Positions 37,468 to 50,631 of a DNA stretch of 64,000 nucleotides are shown piece by piece. The stretch spans positions 5,828,001-5,892,000 of the forward strand of contig JAWQEG010000710.1 in NCBI GenBank assembly GCA_033782935.1, read 5' to 3'. How positions within the stretch are numbered: position 1 is the first letter of the stretch; every line of letters begins with the position of its first letter. Position numbers and translations under genes: made by a program. Under the pieces are notes generated by a model. It made no database searches and was not told the DNA's origin. It was given only the letters and a program-made list of their open reading frames with translations. The DNA is from Petrolisthes cinctipes (Eukaryota; Arthropoda; Malacostraca; Decapoda; Porcellanidae).

Positions 37468-38170
37468 AAAATCGATATTTTAGGTGCCCAAAGTCAACAT
37501 GTGTATGCATCTTCTGCACTCGTTTATATCTCAAATTCAACCTCAAAACACCCGAAAATCCGATAAATTTGGGTCCCTGAAGCGATCTGTACATGTCTAG
37601 TCAGTGCTAGAATGTTTTCAAAATATAGACTCAAAAAATGCTAAAAATCGATATTTTAAGTGTCCAAAGTCGATATGTGCATGCATCTTCTGTACCCGTT
37701 TATATCTCAAATTCAGGCTCAAAACACCCGAAAATTCGATATTTTTGGGTCCCAGAAGCGATCTGTACATGCCTACTCCTAGTTAGAGTATTTTCAAAAT
37801 ACAGGCTCAAAACATGCTAAAAATCGATATTTTAAGTGTCCAAAGTAGATATGTGCATGCATCTTCTGTAAACGTTTATATCTCAAATTCAGGCTCAAAA
37901 CACCCGAAAATTCAATATTTTTGGGTCCCAGAAGCGATCTGTACATTCCTAATCAGTGCTAGAATGTTTTCAAATATAGGCTCAAAACATGCTAAAAATC
38001 GATATTTTAAGTGTCCAAAGTCGATATGTGCATGCATCATCTGTACCCGTTTATATCTCAAATTCAGGGTCAAAACACATGAAAATTCGATATTTTGGGG
38101 TCCCAGAAGTGACCTGTACATGCCTACTTCGTGCTAGAATATTTTCAAAATATAGGCCTATAACATGCTA

Positions 38171-38317
38171 AAAATCGATATTTTAGGTGCCCAAAGTCGA
38201 TATCTCAAATTCAGCCCCAAAAAACCCAAAAATTCTATATTTTGGGGTCCCAGAAGCGATCTGTACATTCCTACTCCGTGTTAGAGTATTATCAATATAC
38301 AGGCCCAAAACATATTG
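38171..38317 (+). repeat. S monomer with A-rich tract (A6-CCC-A5)
   Basis: CCCC, six A, CCC and five A precede TTCTATATT. This is an intermediate form of the tract subfamily, still with three C between the A runs. The following unit (38318-38496, 179 bp) has an expanded T run. Confidence 0.8.
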
Positions 38318-39348
38318 AAAATCGATCATTTAGGTGCCCAAAAGTCGATATGAGGATGCATCTTCTGTACCCGTTTATTTCTCAAATTCAGGCTCAAAAC
38401 ACCCAAAAATACGATATTTTGGGGTCCCAGAAGCGATCTGTACTTGCCTACTCCGTGTTAGAGTATTTTTTTAAAATACAGGCCCAAAACAAGCTGAAAA
38501 TCGATATTTTAGGTGACAAAAGTCAATATGTGTATGCATCTTTTGCACCCGTTTATAACCCAAATTCAACCTCAAAACACCCGAAAATTCGATATTTCTG
38601 GGTCCCAGAAGCGATCTGTACATGCCTACTCCTAGTTAGAGTATTTTCAAAATACAGGCTCAAAACATGCTAAAAATCGATATTTTAAGTGTCCAAAGTC
38701 GATATGTGCATGCATCTTCTGTACCCGTTTATATCTCAAATTCATGCTCAAAACACCCGAAAATTCGATATTTTTGGGTCCCAGAAGCGATCTGTACATG
38801 CCTACTCCTAGTTAGAGTATTTTCAAAATACAGGCCCGAAACATGCTGAAAATCGATATTTTAGGAGCCCAAAGTCAATATGTGTATTCATCTTCTGTAC
38901 GCGTTTATATCACAAATTCAGGGTCAAAACACCCGAAAATTCGGTATTTTTGGGTCCTAGAAGCGATCTGTACATCTCTACTCCTAGTTAGAATGTTTTC
39001 ATGATACAGACCCAAAACATGCTCAAAATCGATATTTTAGGTGCCCAAAAGTCAATATGTGCATGCATATTCTGTGCCCGTTTATATCTTAAATTCAGGC
39101 TCAAAACACCCGAAAATTCGATATTTTGGGGTCCCAGAAGCGATCTGTACATGCCTACTCAGTGCTAGAATATTTTAAAAATATAGGCCCAAAACATGCT
39201 AAAAATCGATATTTTAGGTGCCCAAAGTCGATATCTCAAATTCAAGCCCAAAACACCCAAAAATTCGATATTTTGGGGTCCCAGAAGCGATCTGTACATG
39301 CCTACTCAGTGCTAGAATGTTTTCAAAATATAGGCATAAAACATGCTA

Positions 39349-39497
39349 AAAATCGATATTTTAGGTGCCCAAAGTCGATATCTCAAGTTCAGCCCAAAAA
39401 AAAAAAAAAAAATTCGATATTTTGGGGTCCCAGAAGCGATCTGTACATGCCTACTCCGTGTTAGAGTATTTTCAAAATACAGGCCCAAAACATACTG
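39349..39497 (+). repeat. S monomer with pure A17 tract
   Basis: At 39396-39412 seventeen A in a row follow AGCCC and precede TTCG. The unit is 149 bp, two longer than a standard S unit. This is the longest tract of the subfamily, and the interrupting C has been lost. Confidence 0.85.
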
Positions 39498-40555
39498 AAA
39501 ATCGATCTTTTAGGTGCTTAAAAGTCGATATGTGCATGCATCTTCTGTACCCGTTTATATCTCAAATTCAGGCTCAAAACACCCTAAAATTCGATTGTTT
39601 GGGGTCCCAGAAGCGATCTGTACATGCCTACTCCTAGTTAGAGTATTTTTAAAATACAGGCCCGAAACATGCTGAAAATCGATATTTTAGGAGCCCAAAG
39701 TCAATATGTGCATGCATCTTTTGTACCCGTTTATATCTCAAATTCAGGCTCAAAACACCCGAAAATTCGATAGTTTGGGGTCCCAGAAGCGATCTGTACA
39801 TGCCTACTCTTATTTAGAGTATTTTAAAAAAAAAGGCTCAAAACATGCTAAAAATCGATATTTTAAGTGTCCAAAGTCGATATGTGCATGCATCTTCTGT
39901 ACCCGTTTATATCTCAAATTCAGGCTCAAAACACCCGAAAATTCGATAGTTTGGGATCCCAGAAGCGATCTGTACATGCCTACTCCTAGTTAGAGTATTT
40001 TTAAAATACAGGCCCGAAACATGCTGAAAATCGAGATTTTAGGAGCCCAAAGTCAATATGTGCATGCATCTTTTGTACCCGTTTATATCACAAATTCAGG
40101 GTCAAAACACCCGAAAATTCGGAATTTTTGGGTCCTAGAAGCGATCTGTACATCCCTACTCCTAGTTAGAATGTTTTCATGATACAGACCCAAAACATGC
40201 TCAAAATCGATATTTTAGGTGCCCAAAAGTCAATATGTGCATGCATCTTCTGTAAACGTTTATATCTCAAATTCAGGCTCAAAACACCCGAAAATTCAAT
40301 ATTTTTGGGTCCCAGAAGCGATCTGTACATGCCTACTCAGTGCTAGAATGTTTTCAAAATATAGGCTCAAAACATGCTAAAAATCGATATTTTAAGTGTC
40401 CAAAGTCGATATGTGCATGCATCATCTGTACTCGTTTATATCTCAAATTCAGGGTCAAAACACATGAAAATTCGATATTTTGGGGTACCAGAAGTGACCT
40501 GTACATGCCTACTTCGTGCTAGAATATTTTCAAAATATAGGCCTAAAACATGCTA

Positions 40556-40702
40556 AAAATCGATATTTTAGGTGCCCAAAGTCGATATCTCAAATTCAGC
40601 CCCCAAAAAAACAAAAATTCGATATTTTGGGGTCCCAGAAGCGATCTGTACATTCCTACTCCGTGTTAGAGTATTATCAATATACAGGCCCAAAACATAT
40701 TG
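40556..40702 (+). repeat. S monomer with A-rich tract (A7-C-A5)
   Basis: CCCCC, seven A, C and five A precede TTCG. The flanks match the members at 42214 and 42713, including the preceding TACTTCGTGCTAGAAT and GGCCTAAAAC end (TACTTAGTGATAGAAT before the 42214 member). Confidence 0.8.
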
Positions 40703-42213
40703 AAAATCGATCTTTTAGGTGCCCAAAAGTCGATATGAGGATGCATCTTCTGTACCCGTTTATATCTCAAATTCAGGCTCAAAACACCCAAAAATTCGAT
40801 ATTTTGGATTCCCAGAAGCGAACTGTACATGCCTACTCAGTGTTAGAGTATTTTCAAAATACAGGCCCAAAACATACTGAAAATCGATCTTTTAGGTGCC
40901 CAAAGGTCGATATGTGCATGCATCTTCTGTACCCGTTTATATCCCAAATTCAACCTCAAACACCTGAAAATTCGATATATTTTTGTCCGAGAGGCGATCT
41001 GTACATGCCTACTCAGTGCTAGAATTTTTTCAAAATATAGGCTCAAAACGTGCTAAAAATCGATATTTTAAGTGTCCAAAGTCAATATGTGCATGCATCT
41101 TCTGTACCCGTTTATATCTCAAATTCAGGCTCAAAACACCCGAAAATTCGATATGTTTTGGTCCCAGAAGTGATCTGTACAGGCCTACTCCTAGTTAGAG
41201 TATTTTCAAAATACAGGCCCAAAACATGCTAAAAATCGATATTTTTGGTGCCCAAAGTCAATATGTGCATGCATCTTCTGTAACCGTTTATATCTCAAAT
41301 TCAGGCTCGAAACACCCGAAAATTCGATATTTTGGGGTCCCAGAAGCGATCTGTACATGCCTACTTAGTGCTAGAATATTTTTAAAATATAGGCCTAAAA
41401 CATGCTAAAAATCGATATTTTAGGTGCCGAAAGACGATATCTCAAATTCAGGCTCAAAACACCAAAAAATTCGATATTTTGGGGTCCCAGAAGCAAACTG
41501 TACATGCCTATTCCGTGTTAGAGTATTTTCAAAATACATGCCCAAAACATACTGAAAATCGATCTTTTAAGTGCCCAAAAGTCGATATGTGCATGCATCT
41601 TCTGTACCCGTTTATATCTCAAATTCAGATTCCAAACACCCGAAAATTCGATATTTTTGGGTCCCTTAAGCGATCTGTACATGCCTACTTAGATGCAGGC
41701 CCAAAACAAGTTGAAAATCGATATTTTAGGTGCCCAAAGTCAACATGTGAATGCATCTTCTGCACTCGTTTATATCTCAAATTCAACCTCAAAACACCCG
41801 AAAAATTCGATAATTTTGGGTCCCAGAAGCGATCTGTACATGTCTAGTCAGTTCTAGATTGTTTTCAAAATATAGGCACAAAACATGCTAAAAATCGATA
41901 TTTTAGGTGCCCAAAGACGATATCTCAAATTCAGGCCCAAAACACCCAAAAACTCGATATTTTGGGGTCCCAGAAGCGATCTGTACATGCCTACTCAGTG
42001 CTAGAATGTTTTCAAAATATAGGCTCAAAACATGCTAAAAATCGATATTTTAAGTGTCCAAAGTCGATATGTGCATGCATCATCTGTACCCGTTTATATC
42101 TCAAATTCAGGCTCAAAACACCCGAAAATTCGATATTTTGGGGTCCCAGAAGTGACCTGTACATGCCTACTTAGTGATAGAATATTTTCAAAATATAGGC
42201 CTAAAACATGCTA

Positions 42214-42360
42214 AAAATCGATATTTTAGGTGCCCAAAGTCGATATCTCAAATTCAGCCCCAAAAAAAACAAAAATTCGATATTTTGGGGTCCCAGAAGC
42301 GATCTGTACTTGCCTACTCCGTGTTAGAGTATTTTCAAAATACAGGCCCAAAACAAGCTG
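42214..42360 (+). repeat. S monomer with A-rich tract (A8-C-A5)
   Basis: CCCC, eight A, C and five A precede TTCG. This member is one A longer than the units at 32683 and 40556. Confidence 0.8.
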
Positions 42361-42712
42361 AAAATCGATATTTTAGGTTACCAAAGTCAATATGTGTATG
42401 CATCTTCTGCACCCGTTTATATCCCAAATTCAACCTGAAAACACTCGAAAATTCGATATTTTTGGGTCCCAGAAGCGATCTGTACATGCCTACTCAGTGC
42501 TAGAATGTTTTCAAAATATAGGCTCAAAACATGCTAAAAATCGATATTTTAAGTGTCCAAAGTCGATATGTGCATGCATCATCTGTACCCGTTTATATCT
42601 CAAATTCAGGCTCGAAACACACGAAAATTCGATATTTTGGGGTCCCAGAAGTGACCTGTACATGCCTACTTCGTGCTAGAATATTTTCAAAATATAGGCC
42701 TAAAACATGCTA

Positions 42713-42859
42713 AAAATCGATATTTTAGGTGCCCAAAGTCGATATCTCAAATTCAGCCCAAAAAAAAAAAAAAATTCGATATTTTGGGGTCCCAGAAGCG
42801 AACTGTACATGCCTACTCCGTGTTAGAGTATTTTCAAAATACAGGCCTAAAACATACTG
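42713..42859 (+). repeat. S monomer with pure A15 tract
   Basis: At 42760-42774 fifteen A lie between AGCCC and TTCG with no interruption. The unit is only 500 bp from the interrupted A8-C-A5 member. Confidence 0.85.
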
Positions 42860-43371
42860 AAAATCGATCTTTTAGGTGCCCAAAAGTCGATATGTGCATG
42901 CATCTTCTGTACCCGTTTATATCTCAAATTCAGGCTCGAAACACCTGAAAACTCGATATTTTGGGGTCCCAGAAGCGATTTGTACATGCCTGCTCAGATG
43001 CAGGCCCAAAACATGCTGAAAATCGATATTTTAGGTGCCCAATGTCAACATGTGTATGCATCTTCTGCACTCGTTTATATCTCAAATTCAACCTCAAAAC
43101 ACCCGAAAATCCAATAATTTTGGGTCCCAGAAGCGATCTCTACATGTCTAGTCAGTGCTAGAATGTTTTTCAAAATATAGGCTCAAAACATGCTAAAAAT
43201 CGATATTTTAAGTGTCCTAAGTCGATATGTGCATGCATCTTCTGTACCCGTTTATATCTCAAATTCAGGCTCAAAACACCCGAAAATTTGATATTTTTGG
43301 ATCCCAGAAGCGATCTGTACATGCCTACTCCTAGTTAGAGTATTTGCAAAATACAGGCTCAAAACATGCTA

Positions 43372-44402
43372 AAAATCGATGTTTTAAGTGTCCAAAGTCG
43401 ATATGTGCATGCATCTTCTGTACCCGTTTATATCTCAAATTCAGGCTCAAAACACCCGAAAATTCGATATTTTTGGGTCCCAGAAGCGATCTGTACATGC
43501 CTACTCCTAGTTAGAGTATTTTCAAAATACAGGCCCGAAACATGCTGAAAATCGATATTTTAGGAGCCCAAAGTCAATATGTGCATGCATCTTCTGTACC
43601 CGTTTATATCACAAATTCAGGGTCAAAACACCCGAAAATTTGGTATTTTTGGGTCCTAGAAGCGATCTGTACATCCCTACTCCTAGTTAGAATGTTTTCA
43701 TGATACAGACCCAAAACATGCTCAAAATCGATATTTTAGGTGCCTAAAAGTCAATATGTGCATGCATCTTCTGTACCCGTTTATATCTTAAATTCAGGCT
43801 CAAAACACCCGAAAATTCGATATTTTGGGGTCCCAGAAGCGATCTGTACATGCCTACTCAGTGCTAGAATATTTTAAAAATATAGGCCAAAAACATGCTA
43901 AAAATCGATATTTTAGGTACCCAAAGTCGATATCTCAAATTCAAGCCCAAAACACCCAAAAATTCGATATTTTGGGGTCCCAGAAACGATCTGTACATGC
44001 CTACTCCGTGTTAGAGTATTTTCAATATACAGGCCCAAAACATATTGAAAATCGATCTTTTAGGTGCCCAAAAGTCGATATGAGGATGCATCTTCTGTAA
44101 ACGTTTATATCTCAAATTCAGGCTCAAAACACCCGAAAATTCGATATTTTGGGGTCCCAGAAGCGATCTGTACTTGCTTACTCCGTGTTAGAGTATTTTT
44201 TTAAAATACTGGCCCAAAACAAGCTGAAAATCGATATTTTAGGTGACCAAAGTCAATAAGTGTATGCATCTTTTGCACCCGTTTATATCCCAAATTCAAC
44301 CTCAAAACACCCGAAAATTCGATATTTTTGGGTCCCAGAAGCGATCTGTACATGCCTACTCCTAGTTAGAGTATTTTCAAAATACAGGCTCAAAACATGC
44401 TA
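43372..44402 (+). repeat. 1031-bp six-monomer repeat, copy 1
   Basis: Units of 176, 176, 177, 147, 179 and 176 bp start at 43372, 43548, 43724, 43901, 44048 and 44227. The 179-bp unit carries a T7 run at the dyad. All six units recur at an offset of 1031 bp. Confidence 0.9.
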
Positions 44403-45433
44403 AAAATCGATGTTTTAAGTGTCCAAAGTCGATATGTGCATACATCTTCTGTACCCGTTTATATCTCAAATTCAGGCTCAAAACACCCGAAAATTCGATA
44501 TTTTTGGGTCCCAGAAGCGATCTGTACATGCCTACTCCTAGTTAGAGTATTTTCAAAATACAGGCCCGAAACATGCTGAAAATCGATATTTTAGGAGCCC
44601 AAAGTCAATATGTGCATGCATCTTCTGTACCCGTTTATATCACAAATTCAGGGTCAAAACACCCGAAAATTTGGTATTTTTGGGTCCTAGAAGCGATCTG
44701 TACATCCCTACTCCTAGTTAGAATGTTTTCATGATACAGACCCAAAACATGCTCAAAATCGATATTTTAGGTGCCTAAAAGTCAATATGTGCATTCATCT
44801 TCTGTACCCGTTTATATCTTAAATTCAGGCTCAAAACACCCGAAAATTCGATATTTTGGGGTCCCAGAAGCGATCTGTACATGCCTACTCAGTGCTAGAA
44901 TATTTTAAAAATATAGGCCAAAAACATGCTAAAAATCGATATTTTAGGTGCCCAAAGTCGATATCTCAAATTCAAGCCCAAAACACCCAAAAATTCGATA
45001 TTTTGGGGTCCCAGAAACGATCTGTACATGCCTACTCCGTGTTAGAGTATTTTCAATATACAGGCCCAAAACATATTGAAAATCGATATTTTAGGTGCCC
45101 AAAAGTCGATATGAGGATGCATCTTCTGTAAACGTTTATATCTCAAATTCAGGCTCAAAACACCCGAAAATTCGATATTTTGGGGTCCCAGAAGCGATCT
45201 GTACTTGCTTACTCCGTGTTAGAGTATTTTTTTAAAATACTGGCCCAAAACAAGCTGAAAATCGATATTTTAGGTGACCAAAGTCAATAAGTGTATGCAT
45301 CTTTTGCACCCGTTTATATCCCAAATTCAACCTCAAAACACCCGAAAATTCGATATTTCTGGGTCCCAGAAGCGATCTGTACATGCCTACTCAGTGCTAG
45401 AATGTTTTCAAAATATTGGCTCAAAATATGCTA
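44403..45433 (+). repeat. 1031-bp six-monomer repeat, copy 2
   Basis: This is a second, nearly identical copy. Differences are single bases such as TACATC for TGCATC near 44440 and CGATATTTT for CGATCTTTT near 45083. Near the end it diverges: CTCAGTGCTAG follows where copy 1 has CTCCTAGTTAG. Confidence 0.9.
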
Positions 45434-46946
45434 AAAATCGATATTTTAAGTGTCCAAAGTCGATATGTGCATGCATCATCTGTACCCGTTTATATCTCAA
45501 ATTCAGGCTCAAAACACCCGAAAATTCGATATTTTATGGTCCCAGAAGTGATTTGTATATGCCTACTTAGTGCTAGAATATTTTCAAAATATAGGCCCAA
45601 AACATTCTATAAATCGATATTTTAGGTGCCCAAAGTCGATATCTCCAATTCAGGCCCAAATCGCTCGAAAATTCGATATTTTGGAGTCCCAGAAGCGAAC
45701 TGTACATGCCTACTCCGTGTTAGAGTATTTTAAAAATACAGGCCCAAAACATACTGAAAATCGATCTTTTAGGTGCCCAAAAGTCGATATGTGCATGCAT
45801 CTTCTGTACCCGTTTATATCCCAAATTCAACCTCAAAACACCCGAAAATTCGATATTTTTGGGTCCCAGAGGCGATCTGTACATGCCTACTTAGTGCTAG
45901 AATTTTTTCAAAATATAGGCTCAAAACATGCTAAAAATCGATATTTTAAGTGTCCAAAGTCAATATGTGTATGCATCTTCTGCACTCGTTTATATCTCAA
46001 ATTCAACCTCAAAACACCCGAAAAATTCGATAATTTTGGGTCCCCGAAGCGATCTGTACATGTCTAGTCAGTGTTAGAATGTTTTCAAAATATAGGAAAA
46101 AAAACATGCTAAAAATCGATATTTTAAGTGTCCAAAGTCGATATGTGCATGCATCTTCTGTACCCGTTTATATCTCAAATTCAGGCCCAAAACACCCGAA
46201 ATTTCGATATGTTTGGGTCGCAGAAGTGATCTGTACATGCCTACTCCTAGTTAGAGTATTTTCAAAATACAGGCCCAAAACATGCTAAAAATCGATATTT
46301 TAGGTGCCCAAAGTCAATATGTGCATGTATCTTCTGTAACCGTTTATATCTCAAATTCAGGCTCAAAACACCCGAAAATTCGATATTTTGGGGTCCCAGA
46401 AGCAATCTGTACATGCCTACTTAGTGCTAGAATATTTCAAAAATATAGGCCCAAAACATGCTAAAAATCGATATTTTAGGTGCCCAAAGACGATATCTCA
46501 AATTCAGGCCCAAAACACCCAAAAATTCGATATTTTGGGGTCCCAGAAGCGAACTGTACATGCCTACTCCGTGTTAGAGTAATTTCAAAATACAGGCCCA
46601 AAACATACTGAAAATCGATCTTTTAGGTGCCCAAAAGTCGATATGTGCATGCATCTTCTGTACCCATTTATATCTCAAATTCAGGTTCCAAACACCCGAA
46701 AATTCGATGTTTTGGGGTCCCAGAAGCGATCTGTACATGCCTTCTCAGATGCAGGCCCAAAACATGCTTAAAATCGATATTTTAGGTGCCCAAAGTCAAC
46801 ATGTGTATGCATCTTCTGCACTCGTATATATCTTAAATTCAACCTCAAAACACCCGAAAAATTCGATAATTTTGGGTCCCAGAAGCGATCTCTACATGTC
46901 TAGTCAGTGCTAGAATGTTTTCAAAATATAGGCACAAAACATGCTA

Positions 46947-47109
46947 AAAATCGATATTTTAAGTGTCCAAAGTCGATATGTGCATACATCTTGTGTACCC
47001 GTTTATATCTCAAATTCAGGCTCAAAACACCCGAAAATTCGATATGTTTGGGTCCCAGAAGTGATCTGTACATGCCTACTCCTAGTTAGAGTATTTTCAA
47101 AACATGCTG
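46947..47109 (+). repeat. 163-bp monomer with a 13-bp microhomology deletion
   Basis: TTTTCAAAACATGCTG replaces TTTTCAAAATACAGGCCCAAAACATGCTG. Thirteen bases between two CAAAA stretches were lost, leaving one. The dyad is destroyed. Only one such unit was noticed in the window. Confidence 0.85.
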
Positions 47110-50100
47110 AAAATCGATATTTTAGGTGCCCAAAGTAAATATGTGCATGCATCTTCTGTACCCGTTTATATCTCAAATTCAGGCTCCAAACACCCGAAAA
47201 TTCGTTATTTTGGGGTCCCAGAAGCAATCTGTACATGCCTACTAAGTGCTAGAATATTTTCAAAATATAGGCACAAAACATGCTAAAAATCGATATTTTA
47301 AGTGTCCAAAGTCGATATGTGCATGCATCTTCTGTACCCGTTTATATCTCAAATTCAGGCTCAAAACACCCGAAAATTCGATATGTTTGGGTCCCAGAAG
47401 TGATCTGTACATGCCTACTCCTAGTTAGAGTATTTTCAAAATACAGGCCCAAAACATGTTGAAAATCGATATTTTAGGTGCCCAAAGTAAATATGTGCAA
47501 GCATCTTCTGTACCCGTTTATGTCTCAAATTCAGGCTCCAAACACCCGAAAATTTGATATTTTGGAGTCCCAGAAGCGATCTGTACATGCCTACTTAGTG
47601 CTAGAATATTTTCAAAAAATAGGCCCAAAACATGCTAAAAATCGATATTTTAGGTGCCCAAAGACGATATCTCAAATTCAGGCCCGAAACACCCGAAAAT
47701 TCGATATTTTGGGGTCCCAGAACCGAACTGTACATGCCTACTCCGTGTTAGAGTATTTTTCAAAATATAGGCCCAAAACATACTGAAAATCGATCTTTTA
47801 AGTGCCCAAAAGTCGATATGTGCATGCATCTTCTGTACCCGTTTATATCTCAAATTCAGGTTCCAAGCACCCGAAAATTCGATATTTTGGGGTCACACTA
47901 GCGATCTGTACATGCCTACTCAGATGCATGCCCAAAACATGCTAAAAATCGATATTTTAGGTGCCCAAAGTCAACATGTGTATGCATCTTCTGCACTCGT
48001 TTATATCTCAAATTCAACCTCAAAACACCCGAAAATTCGATAATTTTAGGTCCCAGAAGCGATCTGTACATGTCTAGTCAGTGCTAGAATGTTTTCAAAA
48101 TATAGGCTCAAAACATGCTAAAAATCGATATTTTAAGTGTCCTAAGTCAATATGTGCATGCATCTTCTGTATCCGTTTATATCTCAAATTCAGGCTTAAA
48201 ATACCCGAAAATTCGGTATTTTTGGGTCCTAGAAGCGATCTGTACATGCCTACTCTGTGTTAGAGTATTTTCAATATATAGGCCGAAAATATACTGAAAA
48301 TCGATCTTTTAGGTGCCCAAAAGTCGATATGTGGATGCATCTTCTGTACCCGTTTATATCTCAAATTCAGGCTCAAAACACCCGAAAATTCGATATTTTG
48401 AGGTCCCAGAAACGATCTGTATTTGCCTACTCAGTGTTAGAGTATTTTCAAAATACAGGCCCAAAACAAGCTGAAAATCGATGTTTTAGATGACCAAAGT
48501 CAATATGTGTATGCATCTTCTGCAACCGTTTATATCCCAAATTCAACCTCAAAACACCCGAAAAATCGATATTTTTGGGTCCCAGAAGCGATCTGTACAT
48601 GCCTACTCAGTGCTAGAATGTTTTCAAATTATAGGCTCAAAACATGCTAAAAATCGATATTTTAAGTGTCCAAAGTCGATATGTGCATGCATCTTCTGTA
48701 CCCGTTTATATCTCAAATTCAGGATCAAAACACCCTAAACTTCGATATTTTGGGGTCCCAGAAGCGATCTGTACATGCCTACTCAGTGCTAGAATATTTT
48801 CAAAATGTAGGCCCAAAACATGCTAAAAATCGATATTTTAGGTGCCCAAAGTCGATATCTCAAATTCATGCCCAAAACACTCAAAAATTCGATTTTTTGG
48901 GGTCCCAGAAGCGATCTGTACATGCCTACTCCGTGTTAGAGTATTTTCAATATACAGGCCCAAAACAAATTGAAAATCGATCTTTTAGGTGCCCAAAAGT
49001 CGATATGTGCATGCATCATCTGTACACGTTTATATCTCAAATTCAGTCTCGAAACACCCGAAAATTCGATATTTTGGGGTCCCAGAAGCGATTTGTACAT
49101 GCCTGCTCAGATGCAGGCACAAAACAAGCTGAAAATCGATATTTTAGGTGAACAAAGTCAATATGTGTATGCATCTTCAGCACCCGTTTATATCCCAAAT
49201 TCAACCTTAAAACACTAGAAAATTCGATATTTTTGGGTCCCAGAAGCGATCTGTACATGCCTACTCAGTGCTAGAATGTTTTCAAAATATAGGCTCTAAA
49301 CATGCTTAAAATCGATATTTTAAGTGTCCAAAGTCGATATATGCATGCATCATCTGTACCCGTTTATATCTCAAATTCAGGCTCGAAACACCCGAAAATT
49401 CGATATTTTGGGGTCCCAGAAGCAAACTGTGCATGCCTACTCCGTGTTAGAGTATTTTCAAAATACAGGCCCAAAACATACTGAAAATCGATCTTTCAGG
49501 TGCCCAAAAGTCGATATGTGCATGCATCTTCTGTACCCGTTTATATCTCAAATTCAGGCTCAAAACACCCGAAAATTCGATATTTTTGGGTCCCAGAAGC
49601 GATCTGTACATGCCTACTCCTAGTTAGAGTATTTTCAAAATACAGGCCCGAAACATGCTGAAAATCGATATTTTAGGTGCCCAAAGTCAATAAGTGCATG
49701 CATCTTCTGTAACCGTTTATATCTCAAATTCAGGCTCAAAGCACCCGAAAATTCGGTATTTTTGGGTCCTAGAAGCGATCTGTACTTCCCTACTCCTAGT
49801 TAGAATGTTTTCATGATACAGACCCAAAACATGCTCAAAATCGATATTTTAGGTGCCCAAAAGTCAATATGTGCATGCATCTTCTATACTCGTTTATGTC
49901 TTAAATTCGGGCTCAAAACACCCGAAAATTCGATATTATGGGGTCCCAGAAGTGATCTGTACATACCTACTCAGTGCTAGAATATTTTAAAAATATAGGC
50001 CCAAAACATGCTAAAAATCGATATTTTAGGTGCCCAAAGTCGATATCCCAAATTCAACCTCAAAACACCCGAAAATTCGATATTTTTGTGTCAAAGAAGC

Positions 50101-50336
50101 GATCTGTACATGCCTACTCAGTGCTAGAATGTTTTCAAAATATAGGTTGAAAACATGCTAAAAATCGATATTATAAGTGTCCAAAGTCGATATGTGCATG
50201 CATCATCTGTACCCGTTTATATCTCAAATTCAGGCTCAAAACACCCGAAAATTCGATATTTTGGGGTCCCAGAAGTGATCTGTACATGTCTACTTAGTGC
50301 TAGAATATTTTCAAAATATAGGCCCAAAACATGCTA

Positions 50337-50464
50337 AAAACCGATATTTTAGGTGCCCAAAGTCGATATCTCAAATTCAGGCCCAAAACACCCGAAATTT
50401 CGTATTTTTGGGTCCCAGATGCGATCTGTACATAACTGCTCAGATGCAGGCCCAAAACATGCTG
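50337..50464 (+). repeat. 128-bp doubly deleted monomer (S plus M deletions)
   Basis: Like 28495-28623, it has both the half-A deletion (GTCGATATCTC) and the half-B deletion (CTCAGATGCAGGCCC), with one further base missing (TTTCGTATT). The substitutions differ from those of the other doubly deleted unit, for example CCGATATTTT and CATAACTGCTCAG. It may be an independent recombinant or a distant relative. Confidence 0.8.
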
Positions 50465-50631
50465 AAAATCGATATTTTAGGTGCCCAAAGTCAACACTCT
50501 TCTGCACTCGTTTATATCTAAAATTTAACCTCAAAACACCCGAAAATTCGATAATTTTGGGTCCCAGAAGGAATCTGTACATGTCTAGTCAGTGCTAGAA
50601 TGTTTTCAAAATATAGGGTCAAAACATGCTA
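50465..50631 (+). repeat. 167-bp N monomer with a 9-bp deletion
   Basis: GTCAACACTCTTCTGCACTCG stands where N units read GTCAACATGTGTATGCATC and then TTCTGCACTCG. The loss removes most of the alternating purine-pyrimidine stretch. Confidence 0.75.

Noticed and set aside
39349..39497. A17 run as the tail of a SINE, LINE or processed pseudogene
   Set aside because: The A run sits at the position of AAAACACCCGAAAA inside an otherwise normal S unit, with no inserted body and no target-site duplication. Six related units show shorter stages.
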